Source: a virus
Virus record (IMG/VR): IMGVR_UViG_3300046012_000570
Coordinates: 1 to 35,538 of that record
Direction: 5' to 3' (one strand)
Length of the DNA stretch: 35,538 nucleotides
Shown here: positions 6,747-13,207 of the stretch, piece by piece
Position numbering within the stretch: the stretch's first letter is position 1
How the letters are laid out: every line of letters starts with the position of its first letter
Made by a program: the position numbers and the translations under genes
Notes under the pieces: model-generated
Told to the model about the DNA's origin: nothing
What the model saw: the letters and a program-made list of their open reading frames with translations, nothing else
Databases searched by the model: none

Positions 6747-6769
6747 GGCAACTGCGGTCTTTTTCTTTT
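6732..6769 (+). terminator. Bidirectional rho-independent terminator
   Basis: GACCGTAG (6732-6739) pairs with CTGCGGTC (6752-6759), eight pairs with one G-U, followed by TTTTTCTTTT on the plus strand. On the minus strand the same stem is followed by CTTTTCTTCTTC. It insulates the rightward promoter that begins 18 bases later. Confidence 0.8.
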
Positions 6770-6785
6770 GCTCTTACGCAGTACG

Positions 6786-6808
6786 ATTGACAACGACAGC
6801 CAAACCAT
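6786..6808. repeat. 23-bp promoter/operator repeat, copy 1
   Basis: Twenty-three bases covering the last A before the -35, TTGACA and most of the spacer are identical to 23926-23948, about 17 kb away. The right half, AGCCAAACCAT (6798-6808), also occurs inverted relative to transcription in the leftward early promoter (5537-5547). Conservation of a spacer, not just of promoter boxes, points to a protein-binding site. Confidence 0.75.
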
Positions 6809-6815
6809 GTATGAT
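6787..6815 (+). promoter_or_regulatory. Rightward early promoter
   Basis: TTGACA (6787-6792), a 17-base spacer and TATGAT (6810-6815) give a near-consensus promoter. The start would be near 6822, leaving a 32-base leader with AAAGGAG and the GAGCTTACCAAG box before the ATG at 6854. Confidence 0.85.
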
Positions 6816-6841
6816 GCTAATGCTTATCAATTAAAACAAAG

Positions 6842-6855
6842 GAGCTTACCAAGAT
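6842..6855 (+). promoter_or_regulatory. Leader box overlapping SD and start codon, rightward copy
   Basis: GAGCTTACCAAGAT spans the end of the GGAG site through the first two bases of the ATG at 6854. It is identical to the leader of the leftward operon (5508-5495) and complementary to 5634-5647 in the small-RNA candidate. Confidence 0.7.
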
Positions 6856-7105
6856 GAGCAAAATCAAAATACCTGCGGCAATCAAAGCCGCCAAAAAACA
6901 ACCTAACACTGATCGCCTAAAGGACTGGGCGCTCGAAACAGCCGACAAAGCAATCAAGTTTGCCGCCGGCACGTTCTTCCTAGCCACCTCTTACGGCTTC
7001 GTAGAGTCGTGGTTGAAAGCACACCAAACCAATACCCAACTGCCAACAGCAGGTGGTATAATGGTTGTGTCTATCGCCCTATACCTTTTCTGCCGACAGC
7101 GATAA
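6854..7105 (+). CDS. Small protein with two membrane segments (83 aa)
   Basis: ATG follows AAAGGAG by eight bases. The N-terminus is basic (residues 1-33); hydrophobic segments lie at about 34-52 and 66-80, ending in a basic CRQR. That layout fits a small hairpin membrane protein such as a holin-like or superinfection-exclusion protein. It is the first gene after the early-type promoter and sits just ahead of a secreted lysozyme-like gene, which favours a holin-like or envelope role. No family is recognised. Its start region is one of the two exact targets of the candidate small RNA. Confidence 0.72.
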   Translation: MSKIKIPAAIKAAKKQPNTDRLKDWALETADKAIKFAAGTFFLATSYGFVESWLKAHQTNTQLPTAGGIMVVSIALYLFCRQR

Positions 7106-7112
7106 ACAAAAT

Positions 7113-7631
7113 ATGAAATTGCTACTCAAGAGCCTCATTCTTGTGTCGCTGATAGCCACGCTCTGTACTACGGCGGCGCAGCCCAATCAGCCTAAAGCTA
7201 AGATTGAAGCCAAAAACACCAACACCACGAAGGTCGCCCTAGCCCCGAAAGGGGCAAAGGCGGCCGCCAAGAGCGCGCCCAAAGCCGCGCCTGTTAAGAG
7301 CAGCGTCGCTCAGCCGCCCAAGGTCCCTCCTAGTCCGGCGCCGATCAGATACGCCGGTACCTGCCAGAGTTACATGCCGTTGATCCGCAAATACAACTGG
7401 GACGTCCGCGTCGCCTCTGCCATTATGCAAGCCGAGAGCAGGTGCAACGCGAGCGCCATCAGCCCACTAAACTACGATGGCCTACGCGACTATGGCCTGT
7501 TTCAAATCCACGGCGTAGCGGTCCTAGACCCTGCCGCCAACGTGGCCTACGCCTACTACCACAAGTACCTACAAAGTGGCTGGTATCCATGGACCACATA
7601 CACGTCCGGCCGCTATTTGCAGTACCTATAA
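7113..7631 (+). CDS. Secreted lysozyme/transglycosylase-like protein (172 aa)
   Basis: The start is placed at ATG 7113 because it yields a clean signal peptide (MKLLLKSLILVSLIATLC, cleavage near residue 21-22); a TTG at 7065 would bury it. Residues about 25-80 are a K/A/P-rich linker. Residues 80-172 resemble the lysozyme/SLT fold: catalytic-type E108 in IMQAESRC, DYGLFQIH (126-133) and NVAYAYYHKYLQSGWYPW near the end. C84 and C111 could form a disulfide. It would cleave peptidoglycan outside the membrane. There is no clear SD; the gene starts 7 bases after the two-helix membrane gene and is probably coupled to it. Expression from an early-type promoter is unusual for a lysin. Confidence 0.82.
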   Translation: MKLLLKSLILVSLIATLCTTAAQPNQPKAKIEAKNTNTTKVALAPKGAKAAAKSAPKAAPVKSSVAQPPKVPPSPAPIRYAGTCQSYMPLIRKYNWDVRVASAIMQAESRCNASAISPLNYDGLRDYGLFQIHGVAVLDPAANVAYAYYHKYLQSGWYPWTTYTSGRYLQYL

Positions 7632-7639
7632 AAAGCTTG

Positions 7640-7665
7640 TTTACAATTTGCATAAGCGGTATAAT
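7640..7665 (+). promoter_or_regulatory. Promoter before packaging module, short spacer
   Basis: A perfect TATAAT (7660-7665) follows TTTACA (7640-7645) at 14 bases; TTGTTT (7638-7643) at 16 is an alternative -35. The leader that follows contains GAGCTACCAAG (7687-7697), a one-base-shorter version of the early leader box. Confidence 0.65.
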
Positions 7666-7706
7666 GTGCTTAATAACACTTTAAACGAGCTACCAAGGGT
7701 CAATTT

Positions 7707-7955
7707 ATGAACATCAACAGCAGAGCGTATCGCACACTTCACCCACGCGGCAAAAGCTACAGACGAAAAGCAATGGTAGCCGGCCAGCAGCTATCCAGTC
7801 AGCGCCAGCACGCTGCCAGCCTAGAGCCAGTCACTGCGACTGCTGAAAGCCAGCTGACCAATCACCAGAGGCACGTCATGCGCCGCAAGGCTCGAGAGCT
7901 AGCCCACAAAGCCCTAATGGATCGCAAGGCAGAACTAGAAGCGAGCGTAGTATGA
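7707..7955 (+). CDS. Small basic protein (82 aa)
   Basis: ATG follows AAGGG by eight bases and is the first gene after the 7660 promoter. The product is rich in R, K, H and Q (HPRGKSYRRKAM near the start, MRRKARELAHKALMDRKAE near the end) and probably helical, consistent with nucleic-acid binding. No family is recognised. It overlaps the next gene as ATGA. Confidence 0.72.
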   Translation: MNINSRAYRTLHPRGKSYRRKAMVAGQQLSSQRQHAASLEPVTATAESQLTNHQRHVMRRKARELAHKALMDRKAELEASVV

Positions 7956-8245
7956 CCAACAAAAAGCCAGTAGCTAAGCCAGTCAAGGCCACCAAGCCTG
8001 CAACCAAGGACACACCGCTACCAGCCATAGACGAAGGTGTGCCACGGTTCCGCATTTTATTACAAGACGGCCTAACAGGCACTCAGATCGCCGCCGGCAC
8101 CGACAGCATGGATAGGTTCACTCGCACCGACCTAATGAAGTTCGTGCGCCACTTCAAAAAACAGATCAAACTCCAAGAAGACAAACAGCGTGCCGAGTGG
8201 GCTAAGTACGACGCCAAGCACAACAAAAAGGCCAAAAAATCATGA
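7952..8245 (+). CDS. Hypothetical basic protein (97 aa)
   Basis: ATGA overlap at the start and end. Residues 1-25 are a K/P/T/A-rich, probably disordered tail. Residues 30-60 form a small beta region (RFRILLQDGLTGTQIAAG), followed by a charged helix ending in KKAKKS. No family recognised. Position suggests a packaging- or replication-associated accessory. Confidence 0.7.
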   Translation: MTNKKPVAKPVKATKPATKDTPLPAIDEGVPRFRILLQDGLTGTQIAAGTDSMDRFTRTDLMKFVRHFKKQIKLQEDKQRAEWAKYDAKHNKKAKKS

Positions 8246-8808
8246 AGATCCACAATCCCAACAAGCTACCAACCATCGACTACCGCGAAGTCCAGCCGCT
8301 GCAAGGCAACCTAAAAGAGCTCACCAACGAAAATTACATGAAGCTCAAAAAAGTTCTAGAGACTCGCGGCTTCACGACACCACTGTTCATTTGGTGGTTC
8401 GAAGACACCCCATACCTAGTTGACGGTCACCAACGCCAACGTGTGATGATGGAAGAAAAGCTAAACGACGCCGGCAATTTTGAGGTCCCTTATCTGCGCA
8501 TTGAAGCGACTGACATCAAGGACGCCAAGCAACAGGTCCTAGAGGTTAGTTCCCAGTACGGCACTATCACGCAAGAAGGCTTCGACGAATTTATCGCCAT
8601 AGATGAGCTCTCAGAGGAAGACATCGTCGAGGTAGTCAACTTTGACGGCCTGCCATACCTAGGGGTCGAGGTCGAAAAGAAGGCCAGAAACCGCAAGCTA
8701 TTAACCTGCCCGGAGTGCCAGTTCGAAGGGGAAGAAAAAGATTTTAAAAAGCGTTACGAAAGCAAAGGGGTGTTCCATGAACCAGAAATCGCCGACAGTC
8801 AAGATTGA
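8242..8808 (+). CDS. ParB-like N-terminal domain protein (188 aa)
   Basis: Residues 43-67 contain GFTTPLFIWW and YLVDGHQRQR, the core of the ParB/Srx-type nuclease-like domain (the GHQR motif binds nucleotide in ParB relatives). Residues 100-140 form helices including QYGTITQEGFDEF, and CPEC at 156-159 is half of a possible zinc ribbon. Phage ParB-like proteins are often encoded next to terminases or DNA-modification genes; the terminase lies about 2 kb downstream. Whether it cuts DNA, hydrolyses nucleotide or only binds cannot be read from the sequence. It starts at ATG 8242 (ATGA overlap). Confidence 0.82.
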   Translation: MKIHNPNKLPTIDYREVQPLQGNLKELTNENYMKLKKVLETRGFTTPLFIWWFEDTPYLVDGHQRQRVMMEEKLNDAGNFEVPYLRIEATDIKDAKQQVLEVSSQYGTITQEGFDEFIAIDELSEEDIVEVVNFDGLPYLGVEVEKKARNRKLLTCPECQFEGEEKDFKKRYESKGVFHEPEIADSQD

Positions 8809-8998
8809 AGTAACTAGCGTAACTGATGAGGTCGCGGCCGCAATCAAACAGCTAGCCGAAGTGGGCGAAGCCCTCCAAGCCGGCAAGCTCAAGCAAAAGG
8901 CTATAGTCCTGCTGCTCAACGACATCACTAAGCTACCCAAGACCCACATAACCTACGTGCTCAACGCATTGCCACGGCTGCAGGAGTACATCAAATGA
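8777..8998 (+). CDS. Hypothetical protein (73 aa)
   Basis: ATG at 8777 follows AAAGGGG and lies 32 bases inside the ParB-like gene. The product is a helical protein with K and L clusters (AAAIKQLAEVGEALQAGKLKQ), possibly oligomeric. The stop overlaps the next start as ATGA. No family recognised. Confidence 0.7.
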   Translation: MNQKSPTVKIEVTSVTDEVAAAIKQLAEVGEALQAGKLKQKAIVLLLNDITKLPKTHITYVLNALPRLQEYIK

Positions 8999-9168
8999 GC
9001 GAATTTAACAAAGCAGTATACGCCAAGCGCCGCAAAGAAGGCTTACGCGGTCAAGGCGACGAACCAGTCACTCGCAAATTCGTAGGAACTATAGAGCCAA
9101 CCACCAAGAAGCCCGGAGCTAAGGCTCTACGCAAAAATACTAAGCGAGCGAGAAAAGCAGTACAATAA
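8995..9168 (+). CDS. Small basic protein (57 aa)
   Basis: A 57-codon frame starts at ATG 8995, overlapping the previous stop as ATGA, and ends at TAA 9166-9168. It begins MSEFNKAVYAKRRKEG and ends in a K/R-rich tail (KNTKRARKAVQ). Codon use (AGC, GCC, CTA) matches its neighbours. Basic charge suggests nucleic-acid binding. No family is recognised. Confidence 0.65.
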   Translation: MSEFNKAVYAKRRKEGLRGQGDEPVTRKFVGTIEPTTKKPGAKALRKNTKRARKAVQ

Positions 9169-9171
9169 GCA

Positions 9172-9192
9172 TTAGCAGTGATTTAGCAGTGA
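9172..9192. repeat. Short tandem repeat upstream of candidate small terminase
   Basis: TTAGCAGTGA occurs at 9172-9181 and 9183-9192 in the short gap before the DUF5681 gene, an 11-base spacing equal to one helical turn. It could be a protein-binding site, but two copies may also be chance. Confidence 0.35.
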
Positions 9193-9196
9193 AATT

Positions 9197-9601
9197 ATGA
9201 TAGATAAAAAACAACCAGCGAAACCAAAACAACGAACGATCCCGGGTGGAAAAGGCGGGACATTAAAGCCATGGCCCAAAGGCGTCAGCGGCAACCCTAA
9301 AGGACCCGAGCCCGGCACTAAACATCTAAGCACCTATATCCGTGAAATGATGACCGACCCCACCTTTGAGCAAAAGATCCGCGACAAACTAGGCAGAGAA
9401 AAGACGCTAAAGGGTGCGCCAGTAGCTGCGATCCTAAAAGTAGCTATAGCTAGAGCCCTGAGTGGCGACGCCCGAATGATGGACATTTTATTTGAGTACG
9501 GCTGGGGTAAAAAGGTATTGCTAAGCGACGCCGACGACAAGCCAATCCCAATTCTAGGCGGCACAGCAGCCCGACCACAACGAACGGTGCCAAAGAAATG
9601 A
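9197..9601 (+). CDS. DUF5681-type protein, candidate small terminase (134 aa)
   Basis: The segment KPWPKGVSGNPKGPEPGTK (about 24-42) is the hallmark of the DUF5681 domain, common beside phage large terminases. A helical region (residues 43-113) follows and ends with EYGWGKKV. The basic N-terminus and proximity to the large terminase (900 bases downstream) support a DNA-recognition role in packaging, but this is inference. The RBS is weak. Confidence 0.7.
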   Translation: MIDKKQPAKPKQRTIPGGKGGTLKPWPKGVSGNPKGPEPGTKHLSTYIREMMTDPTFEQKIRDKLGREKTLKGAPVAAILKVAIARALSGDARMMDILFEYGWGKKVLLSDADDKPIPILGGTAARPQRTVPKK

Positions 9602-9735
9602 GGTGGCTAATCCGTCAGCAGATGCGCCTACTCAAATGGCACTACAAGCGCAAGGGTTATCAATACGACTACGCCAAACAAATGTGGTACCGAACCAATG
9701 AAGTCGGTGAGCTGGAGTTTATACATGCGAACTAA
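9598..9735 (+). CDS. Small basic aromatic protein (45 aa)
   Basis: ATG at 9598 overlaps the previous TGA as ATGA and the frame ends at 9735, 11 bases inside the next gene. The product is R/K/W/Y-rich (MRWLIRQQMRLLKWHYKRKG). The start and end overlaps match the organisation of neighbouring real genes. No family recognised. Confidence 0.55.
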   Translation: MRWLIRQQMRLLKWHYKRKGYQYDYAKQMWYRTNEVGELEFIHAN

Positions 9736-10084
9736 GCCAATAGTACTAGCCATAGACTGGGACGGCGTTATACACGACCGAGCTAACCCTGTTGAGGGCA
9801 AAAGACTCGGCGAACCGCTGCCCGGCGCCAAAGAAGCCATAGAAAAGCTAGTCGACCGCGGCTTTAGAGTCGTTATATTTACCTGCGTAGCCCACACACC
9901 AGCCGGCCACCAAGCCGTAACGGACTGGATGGAGTACTACGACATCCCCTGCCACGATGTCACGGCCGTAAAGCCAGTAGCCGACCTATACATCGACGAC
10001 AAAGGCCTGCGGCACAAGAACTGGAGTCAAAGCCTCTACCTAATTGGCGAGTACCTAGGTGTCGACATGGAGCTAAACCAATGA
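9725..10084 (+). CDS. HAD-superfamily phosphatase (119 aa)
   Basis: The start is placed at ATG 9725 after GGAG, giving motif I near the N-terminus: D11-W-D13-G-V (nucleophile and acid/base aspartates). Motif II is T53 in VVIFTC, motif III K83 in AVKP, motif IV D91-D92 in YIDDKG. This is the compact HAD fold without a large cap. Relatives in phages include nucleotidases and the phosphatase half of polynucleotide kinase; the substrate here is unknown. Its place just before the terminase may reflect nucleotide or DNA-end metabolism. Confidence 0.85.
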   Translation: MRTKPIVLAIDWDGVIHDRANPVEGKRLGEPLPGAKEAIEKLVDRGFRVVIFTCVAHTPAGHQAVTDWMEYYDIPCHDVTAVKPVADLYIDDKGLRHKNWSQSLYLIGEYLGVDMELNQ

Positions 10085-10323
10085 CCCTCTTCAATCGCAA
10101 GACCAACAAAGTGACCGAGATCAAGGTCATACCGATGAAGTTCCCCGAGATGCCCGGCATACCGCAGGACCAGCAGCTAAAGGGTATAGTGCTACGCCTT
10201 GGCAGTCACTGGGTCAACATCCAATCCGACAGCGAGGATTTGCTAAAGCAGGTCGTGCGCAAGCTAGACAACGAAACAATCGAGTGGAAAGAGCACGCTA
10301 AATTTATGGTCGGGGAGGACTAA
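10081..10323 (+). CDS. Hypothetical protein (80 aa)
   Basis: ATG overlaps the previous stop as ATGA and follows GGAG by eight bases. The sequence has a basic start, a GIVLRLGSHWVNIQSDSEDL beta-helix section and an amphipathic C-terminal helix. No family is recognised. Confidence 0.72.
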   Translation: MTLFNRKTNKVTEIKVIPMKFPEMPGIPQDQQLKGIVLRLGSHWVNIQSDSEDLLKQVVRKLDNETIEWKEHAKFMVGED

Positions 10324-10325
10324 GC

Positions 10326-10544
10326 ATGAGCAAGCTGAAAGATATATGGTCCGTACTAACGCACAAGCACCGCTGCGTGCTGACCTTTAACCACCCGTTC
10401 AGCATCGTAATTAGCCACGTCTTTATGGACGGCCAAGACATCACCGAGTTTTATAGAACAGCAAACAAGTTAGACGGAGCAGTAAAAATAGAGGGTCAAC
10501 ATGTACATCGAGACGACAGCAACCAAGAAGATAAAGCAGCTTAA
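10326..10544 (+). CDS. Hypothetical protein (72 aa)
   Basis: ATG follows GGAGG by eight bases. The middle (FNHPFSIVISHVFMDGQDITEFYR) alternates strand and turn. The last 44 bases overlap the start of the large terminase in another frame, so its C-terminal 14 residues are dual-coding. No family is recognised. Confidence 0.65.
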   Translation: MSKLKDIWSVLTHKHRCVLTFNHPFSIVISHVFMDGQDITEFYRTANKLDGAVKIEGQHVHRDDSNQEDKAA

Positions 10545-11709
10545 ACGCCGCATCCAAGGTATTGCCGGCGGTACTAGCGCCAGTAAGACCATATCGGTAA
10601 TACTCAAGCTGACCGATTTGGCTCAGTCCGACGAGACGCCGACACTTACCAGCATCGTCAGTGAGTCTATGCCGCACCTAAAGCGTGGCGCCATCCGCGA
10701 CTTCTTAAACATAATGATCGCCCACAAGATGTTCGACCAAGACCGCTGGAACAAGTCCGACTTTACCTATACCTTCGCCAACGGCAGCAAGATCGAATTC
10801 TTTAGCGCCGACTCGCCAGACAAGGTGCGAGGTCCGAGACGCGACCGCTTATTTATCAACGAGGGCAACAACATCAGCTGGCAAGCGGCCGACCAACTTA
10901 TGGTCCGTACCCGCGAGCTTATTATCATCGACTGGAACCCAACCAATGAGTTCTGGTGGTACACCGAAGTCATGCCACACCGCGACGTTGACTTCATAAC
11001 CGTAACCTACAAAGACAACGAGGCACTGGACCCCGAGATTGTCGCTGACATCGAAGCCCACAAACACAATAAGAACTGGTGGCGCGTGTTCGGCGAGGGT
11101 CTGCTAGGCGAAGCAGCCGGCCGCATTTACACCGGCTGGGCATTCCTCGAAGAGATACCGCACGAAGCACGCCTAGAGCGCCGCGGCATGGACTTCGGCT
11201 TTACCAACGACCCTACGACCCTGATCGACATACACCGATGGAACAACAGCCTGATACTCGACGAGCAAATGTACCGCAAAGGTATGAAGAACCGCCAGAT
11301 TGCCGCCTTCGTGAATGTGCTACCAGAGCCCAACACGCTGATAGTCGCCGACTCAGCCAACCCCAAAGACATCGACGAGCTGCGCACCGACTACAACCTG
11401 CCAATCATAGGCGCTGTTAAAAAGGGCGTAGGCAAGGGTCCAAACGAAAACTACGTCAACTACGGCATCCAAAAGGTGCAGGACCAGATGATATTCGTAA
11501 CCACGCGCAGCACCAACCTAATCAAGGAGTACCGCAACTACATGTGGCTCAAAGACCCGATGAACGACGAAAGGCACCTCAACACCCCCGAGGACGCGTG
11601 GAACCACTGTCTAGACGCCGTTCGCTACGCCATCGAGAGCATGAACCCCGACGAAGAAGAGCCGGACTTAAGAATTAAAACAGGCAACGTGGATGCCTTA
11701 ATTTACTAG
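10501..11709 (+). CDS. terL: Terminase large subunit
   Basis: This 402-residue protein shows the packaging ATPase and nuclease: Walker A GGTSASKT (23-30), Walker B RLFINEGN (116-123, with N in place of the usual D, as in PBSX-type terminases), and the nuclease acidic triad D231 (GMDFG), D284 (VADSANP) and D372 (LDAVRYA). The N-terminus before Walker A is short but normal for this group. It cleaves concatemeric DNA and pumps it through the portal. GAGGG precedes the ATG. The frame overlaps the previous gene by 44 bases. Confidence 0.96.
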   Translation: MYIETTATKKIKQLKRRIQGIAGGTSASKTISVILKLTDLAQSDETPTLTSIVSESMPHLKRGAIRDFLNIMIAHKMFDQDRWNKSDFTYTFANGSKIEFFSADSPDKVRGPRRDRLFINEGNNISWQAADQLMVRTRELIIIDWNPTNEFWWYTEVMPHRDVDFITVTYKDNEALDPEIVADIEAHKHNKNWWRVFGEGLLGEAAGRIYTGWAFLEEIPHEARLERRGMDFGFTNDPTTLIDIHRWNNSLILDEQMYRKGMKNRQIAAFVNVLPEPNTLIVADSANPKDIDELRTDYNLPIIGAVKKGVGKGPNENYVNYGIQKVQDQMIFVTTRSTNLIKEYRNYMWLKDPMNDERHLNTPEDAWNHCLDAVRYAIESMNPDEEEPDLRIKTGNVDALIY

Positions 11710-11719
11710 GACTTTTCAC

Positions 11720-12112
11720 ATGAAAATTATCAAAGGCTACCCACCAAACATAGACGCCATACGAGCCCGCTTCGGCGCGGCCAACGTTGCAACCGCCATA
11801 TTTGCCTACGGCGACGCGGTATACGTGCCAAGCGGCCACGATTTGCCCCTGCACCTCCAAGCCCACGAGCTAACGCACCTGATACAGCAAGACGGCGACC
11901 CAGTCGAATGGTGGGATAAATACCTCAAAGACAGCGACTTCCGCTTGAGCCAAGAGCTCGAGGCCTACCGCAAACAATACGAGCACCTGACCAAGTTCTC
12001 TAACCGACAGCAACGGCGCTGGTGGCTTGACCGCATGAGCCGAGACTTATCGGGTCCGATGTACGGCAATTTAACGTCCAAAGACGAAGCTAAGGAGGCT
12101 ATAACGTCATGA
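11720..12112 (+). CDS. Putative HExxH zinc metallopeptidase-like protein (130 aa)
   Basis: HELTH at residues 49-53 gives the two histidines and the catalytic glutamate of a gluzincin-type site, with SQELEAYRKQ about 25 residues later as a plausible third ligand (E79 or E81). Length is at the small end for such enzymes, as in minigluzincins. Between the terminase and portal it could process a head protein, but no prohead-protease-type gene is otherwise seen and the role is unproven. It overlaps the next gene as ATGA. Confidence 0.68.
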   Translation: MKIIKGYPPNIDAIRARFGAANVATAIFAYGDAVYVPSGHDLPLHLQAHELTHLIQQDGDPVEWWDKYLKDSDFRLSQELEAYRKQYEHLTKFSNRQQRRWWLDRMSRDLSGPMYGNLTSKDEAKEAITS

Positions 12113-12276
12113 CCGAACAGCAACCAATCCTAGAGGAGTGCCCACGCTGCATCAGCGAAAAGCTGGTCCAAACCATCGGCAATATAGCCGTATGCCCGAA
12201 CTGCGACCTAGTAGTCGTCCAAACATCAACAACCGTAGACGTAGAGCTCCCGCCGGAGCCGAAAGTAGTAGCATGA
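12109..12276 (+). CDS. Zinc-ribbon protein (55 aa)
   Basis: A 55-codon frame after AAGGAGG, coupled at both ends by ATGA overlaps. Two CxxC knuckles (CPRC 11-14, CPNC 29-32) spaced 14 residues apart make a classic four-cysteine zinc ribbon. The C-terminal 20 residues are T/V/P-rich. The partner is unknown; such ribbons often bind DNA or proteins. Confidence 0.75.
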   Translation: MTEQQPILEECPRCISEKLVQTIGNIAVCPNCDLVVVQTSTTVDVELPPEPKVVA

Positions 12277-12992
12277 AGACAATCATAACCAGCGAAGACG
12301 GCAAAGTTACGGTGCAGGTCGATGACCAGAAGCCAATCATTAAGATGGATGCTGTAGTTGATAAAGCAATAGACCTCGGCGAAGCAATAGCCGATCACAA
12401 AGCGTCGACAGTTAGCCCAATAGCCCCGAGACCAACCAACAGCAACCTATTTAGCCAACTACCGGCCGGCAACGCCATAACCGGTAAACAAGGGAAGTTC
12501 TGCGAGGTGTGCGGCGACTTGTTCGAACCACCTACCAAGATCAGCCGCTTTTGCAGCAAGAAGTGTGGCACTAAGTTCTATAACAAGGCTCACCGCGACC
12601 GCGTCAAAGCCGGGCTAGTCGGCCAACCCGAAACCAAGCCAGAGCCAGCCCACGAGCCCCAAGCTACCTACTGCGCTAAATGCCAAGCTCATACAACGCA
12701 CAAGACCAAAGACCACGACATGATAATGGCTCCGGCCGTTGAGAATAAAGGCGTTGTTGCCGACCCACCAGAGTCCCTAACGCCTAGACCGAGCTTCCTG
12801 CCGGGCTTTGAGAAGTCGCCCGAAGAACTGGCCGAGATAGAAAAGAGCTATAGCCACACAACCTTGCCACCTGCAACTGGATACGTGGAGCCCGGATCAC
12901 CCGAAGCTGCCGAAGCCATCGAGCGGGTCCGAACAGCGCCAAAGCAAGCCGAGGGCTCATCGTTCGCCGGCCGATGGAAGGACAAAAAATGA
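12273..12992 (+). CDS. Protein with two zinc-binding motifs (239 aa)
   Basis: The start is placed at ATG 12273 (ATGA with the previous stop) instead of an upstream open extension that would be antisense-like and arginine-rich. C77-x2-C80 with C94-x3-C98 (SRFCSKKCGTKFYNKAHRDR) is a known zinc-finger layout that ends in a basic helix. C134-x2-C137-x2-H140-x2-H143 is a second candidate site. The N-terminus is beta-like and the C-terminus is P/E/A-rich and disordered. A nucleic-acid-binding role is likely from the basic finger; the function is unknown. Confidence 0.72.
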   Translation: MKTIITSEDGKVTVQVDDQKPIIKMDAVVDKAIDLGEAIADHKASTVSPIAPRPTNSNLFSQLPAGNAITGKQGKFCEVCGDLFEPPTKISRFCSKKCGTKFYNKAHRDRVKAGLVGQPETKPEPAHEPQATYCAKCQAHTTHKTKDHDMIMAPAVENKGVVADPPESLTPRPSFLPGFEKSPEELAEIEKSYSHTTLPPATGYVEPGSPEAAEAIERVRTAPKQAEGSSFAGRWKDKK

Positions 12993-13207
12993 ACCAGATC
13001 GACTCACTCGTCATAGTCCGCTGGCCTAAAGGCTACGTAGCTCACCTGCGCTTTGAAGACCCGATCAACGACTGCGATGTTAGCGCCGCTAGCCAATACA
13101 TGCTCGATAAGCTCATACACCGCGAAATCGAAAAGGCTATGGGCCGGCCTCAGTACCGCGATTTAATGCGCAAATTTAACAATAAGTGGGCCAGATATGC
13201 CCGATAA
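12989..13207 (+). CDS. Hypothetical protein (72 aa)
   Basis: ATG at 12989 follows GGAAGG by six bases and overlaps the previous stop as ATGA; a nearby ATG at 12974 lacks this spacing. The product looks alpha/beta (LVIVRWPKGYVAHLRF, then a helix, then a basic KFNNKWARYAR tail). No family is recognised. Confidence 0.68.
   Translation: MNQIDSLVIVRWPKGYVAHLRFEDPINDCDVSAASQYMLDKLIHREIEKAMGRPQYRDLMRKFNNKWARYAR

Larger units (their letters stand above)
6406..6786. other. Structured region without a confident gene
   Basis: This 380-base stretch lies between two plus-strand terminators. It contains a two-part hairpin (GCTTC 6446-6450 with GAAGC 6474-6478, enclosing CCAAAA-GCAT-TTTTGG 6454-6469) and a second stem CCAGCG (6497-6502) with CGCTGG (6520-6525). 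A weak plus-strand promoter (TTGGTA 6466-6471, TATAAG 6490-6495, 18-base spacer) could give a 270-base RNA ending at the 6732 terminator. It could be a noncoding RNA, an origin region or a decayed gene; nothing decides among these. Confidence 0.5.

Noticed and set aside
12138-12992. Extended 284-residue start for the zinc-motif protein
   Set aside because: The added segment lies out of frame over the 55-residue zinc ribbon and lacks an RBS; ATG 12273 forms an ATGA overlap.
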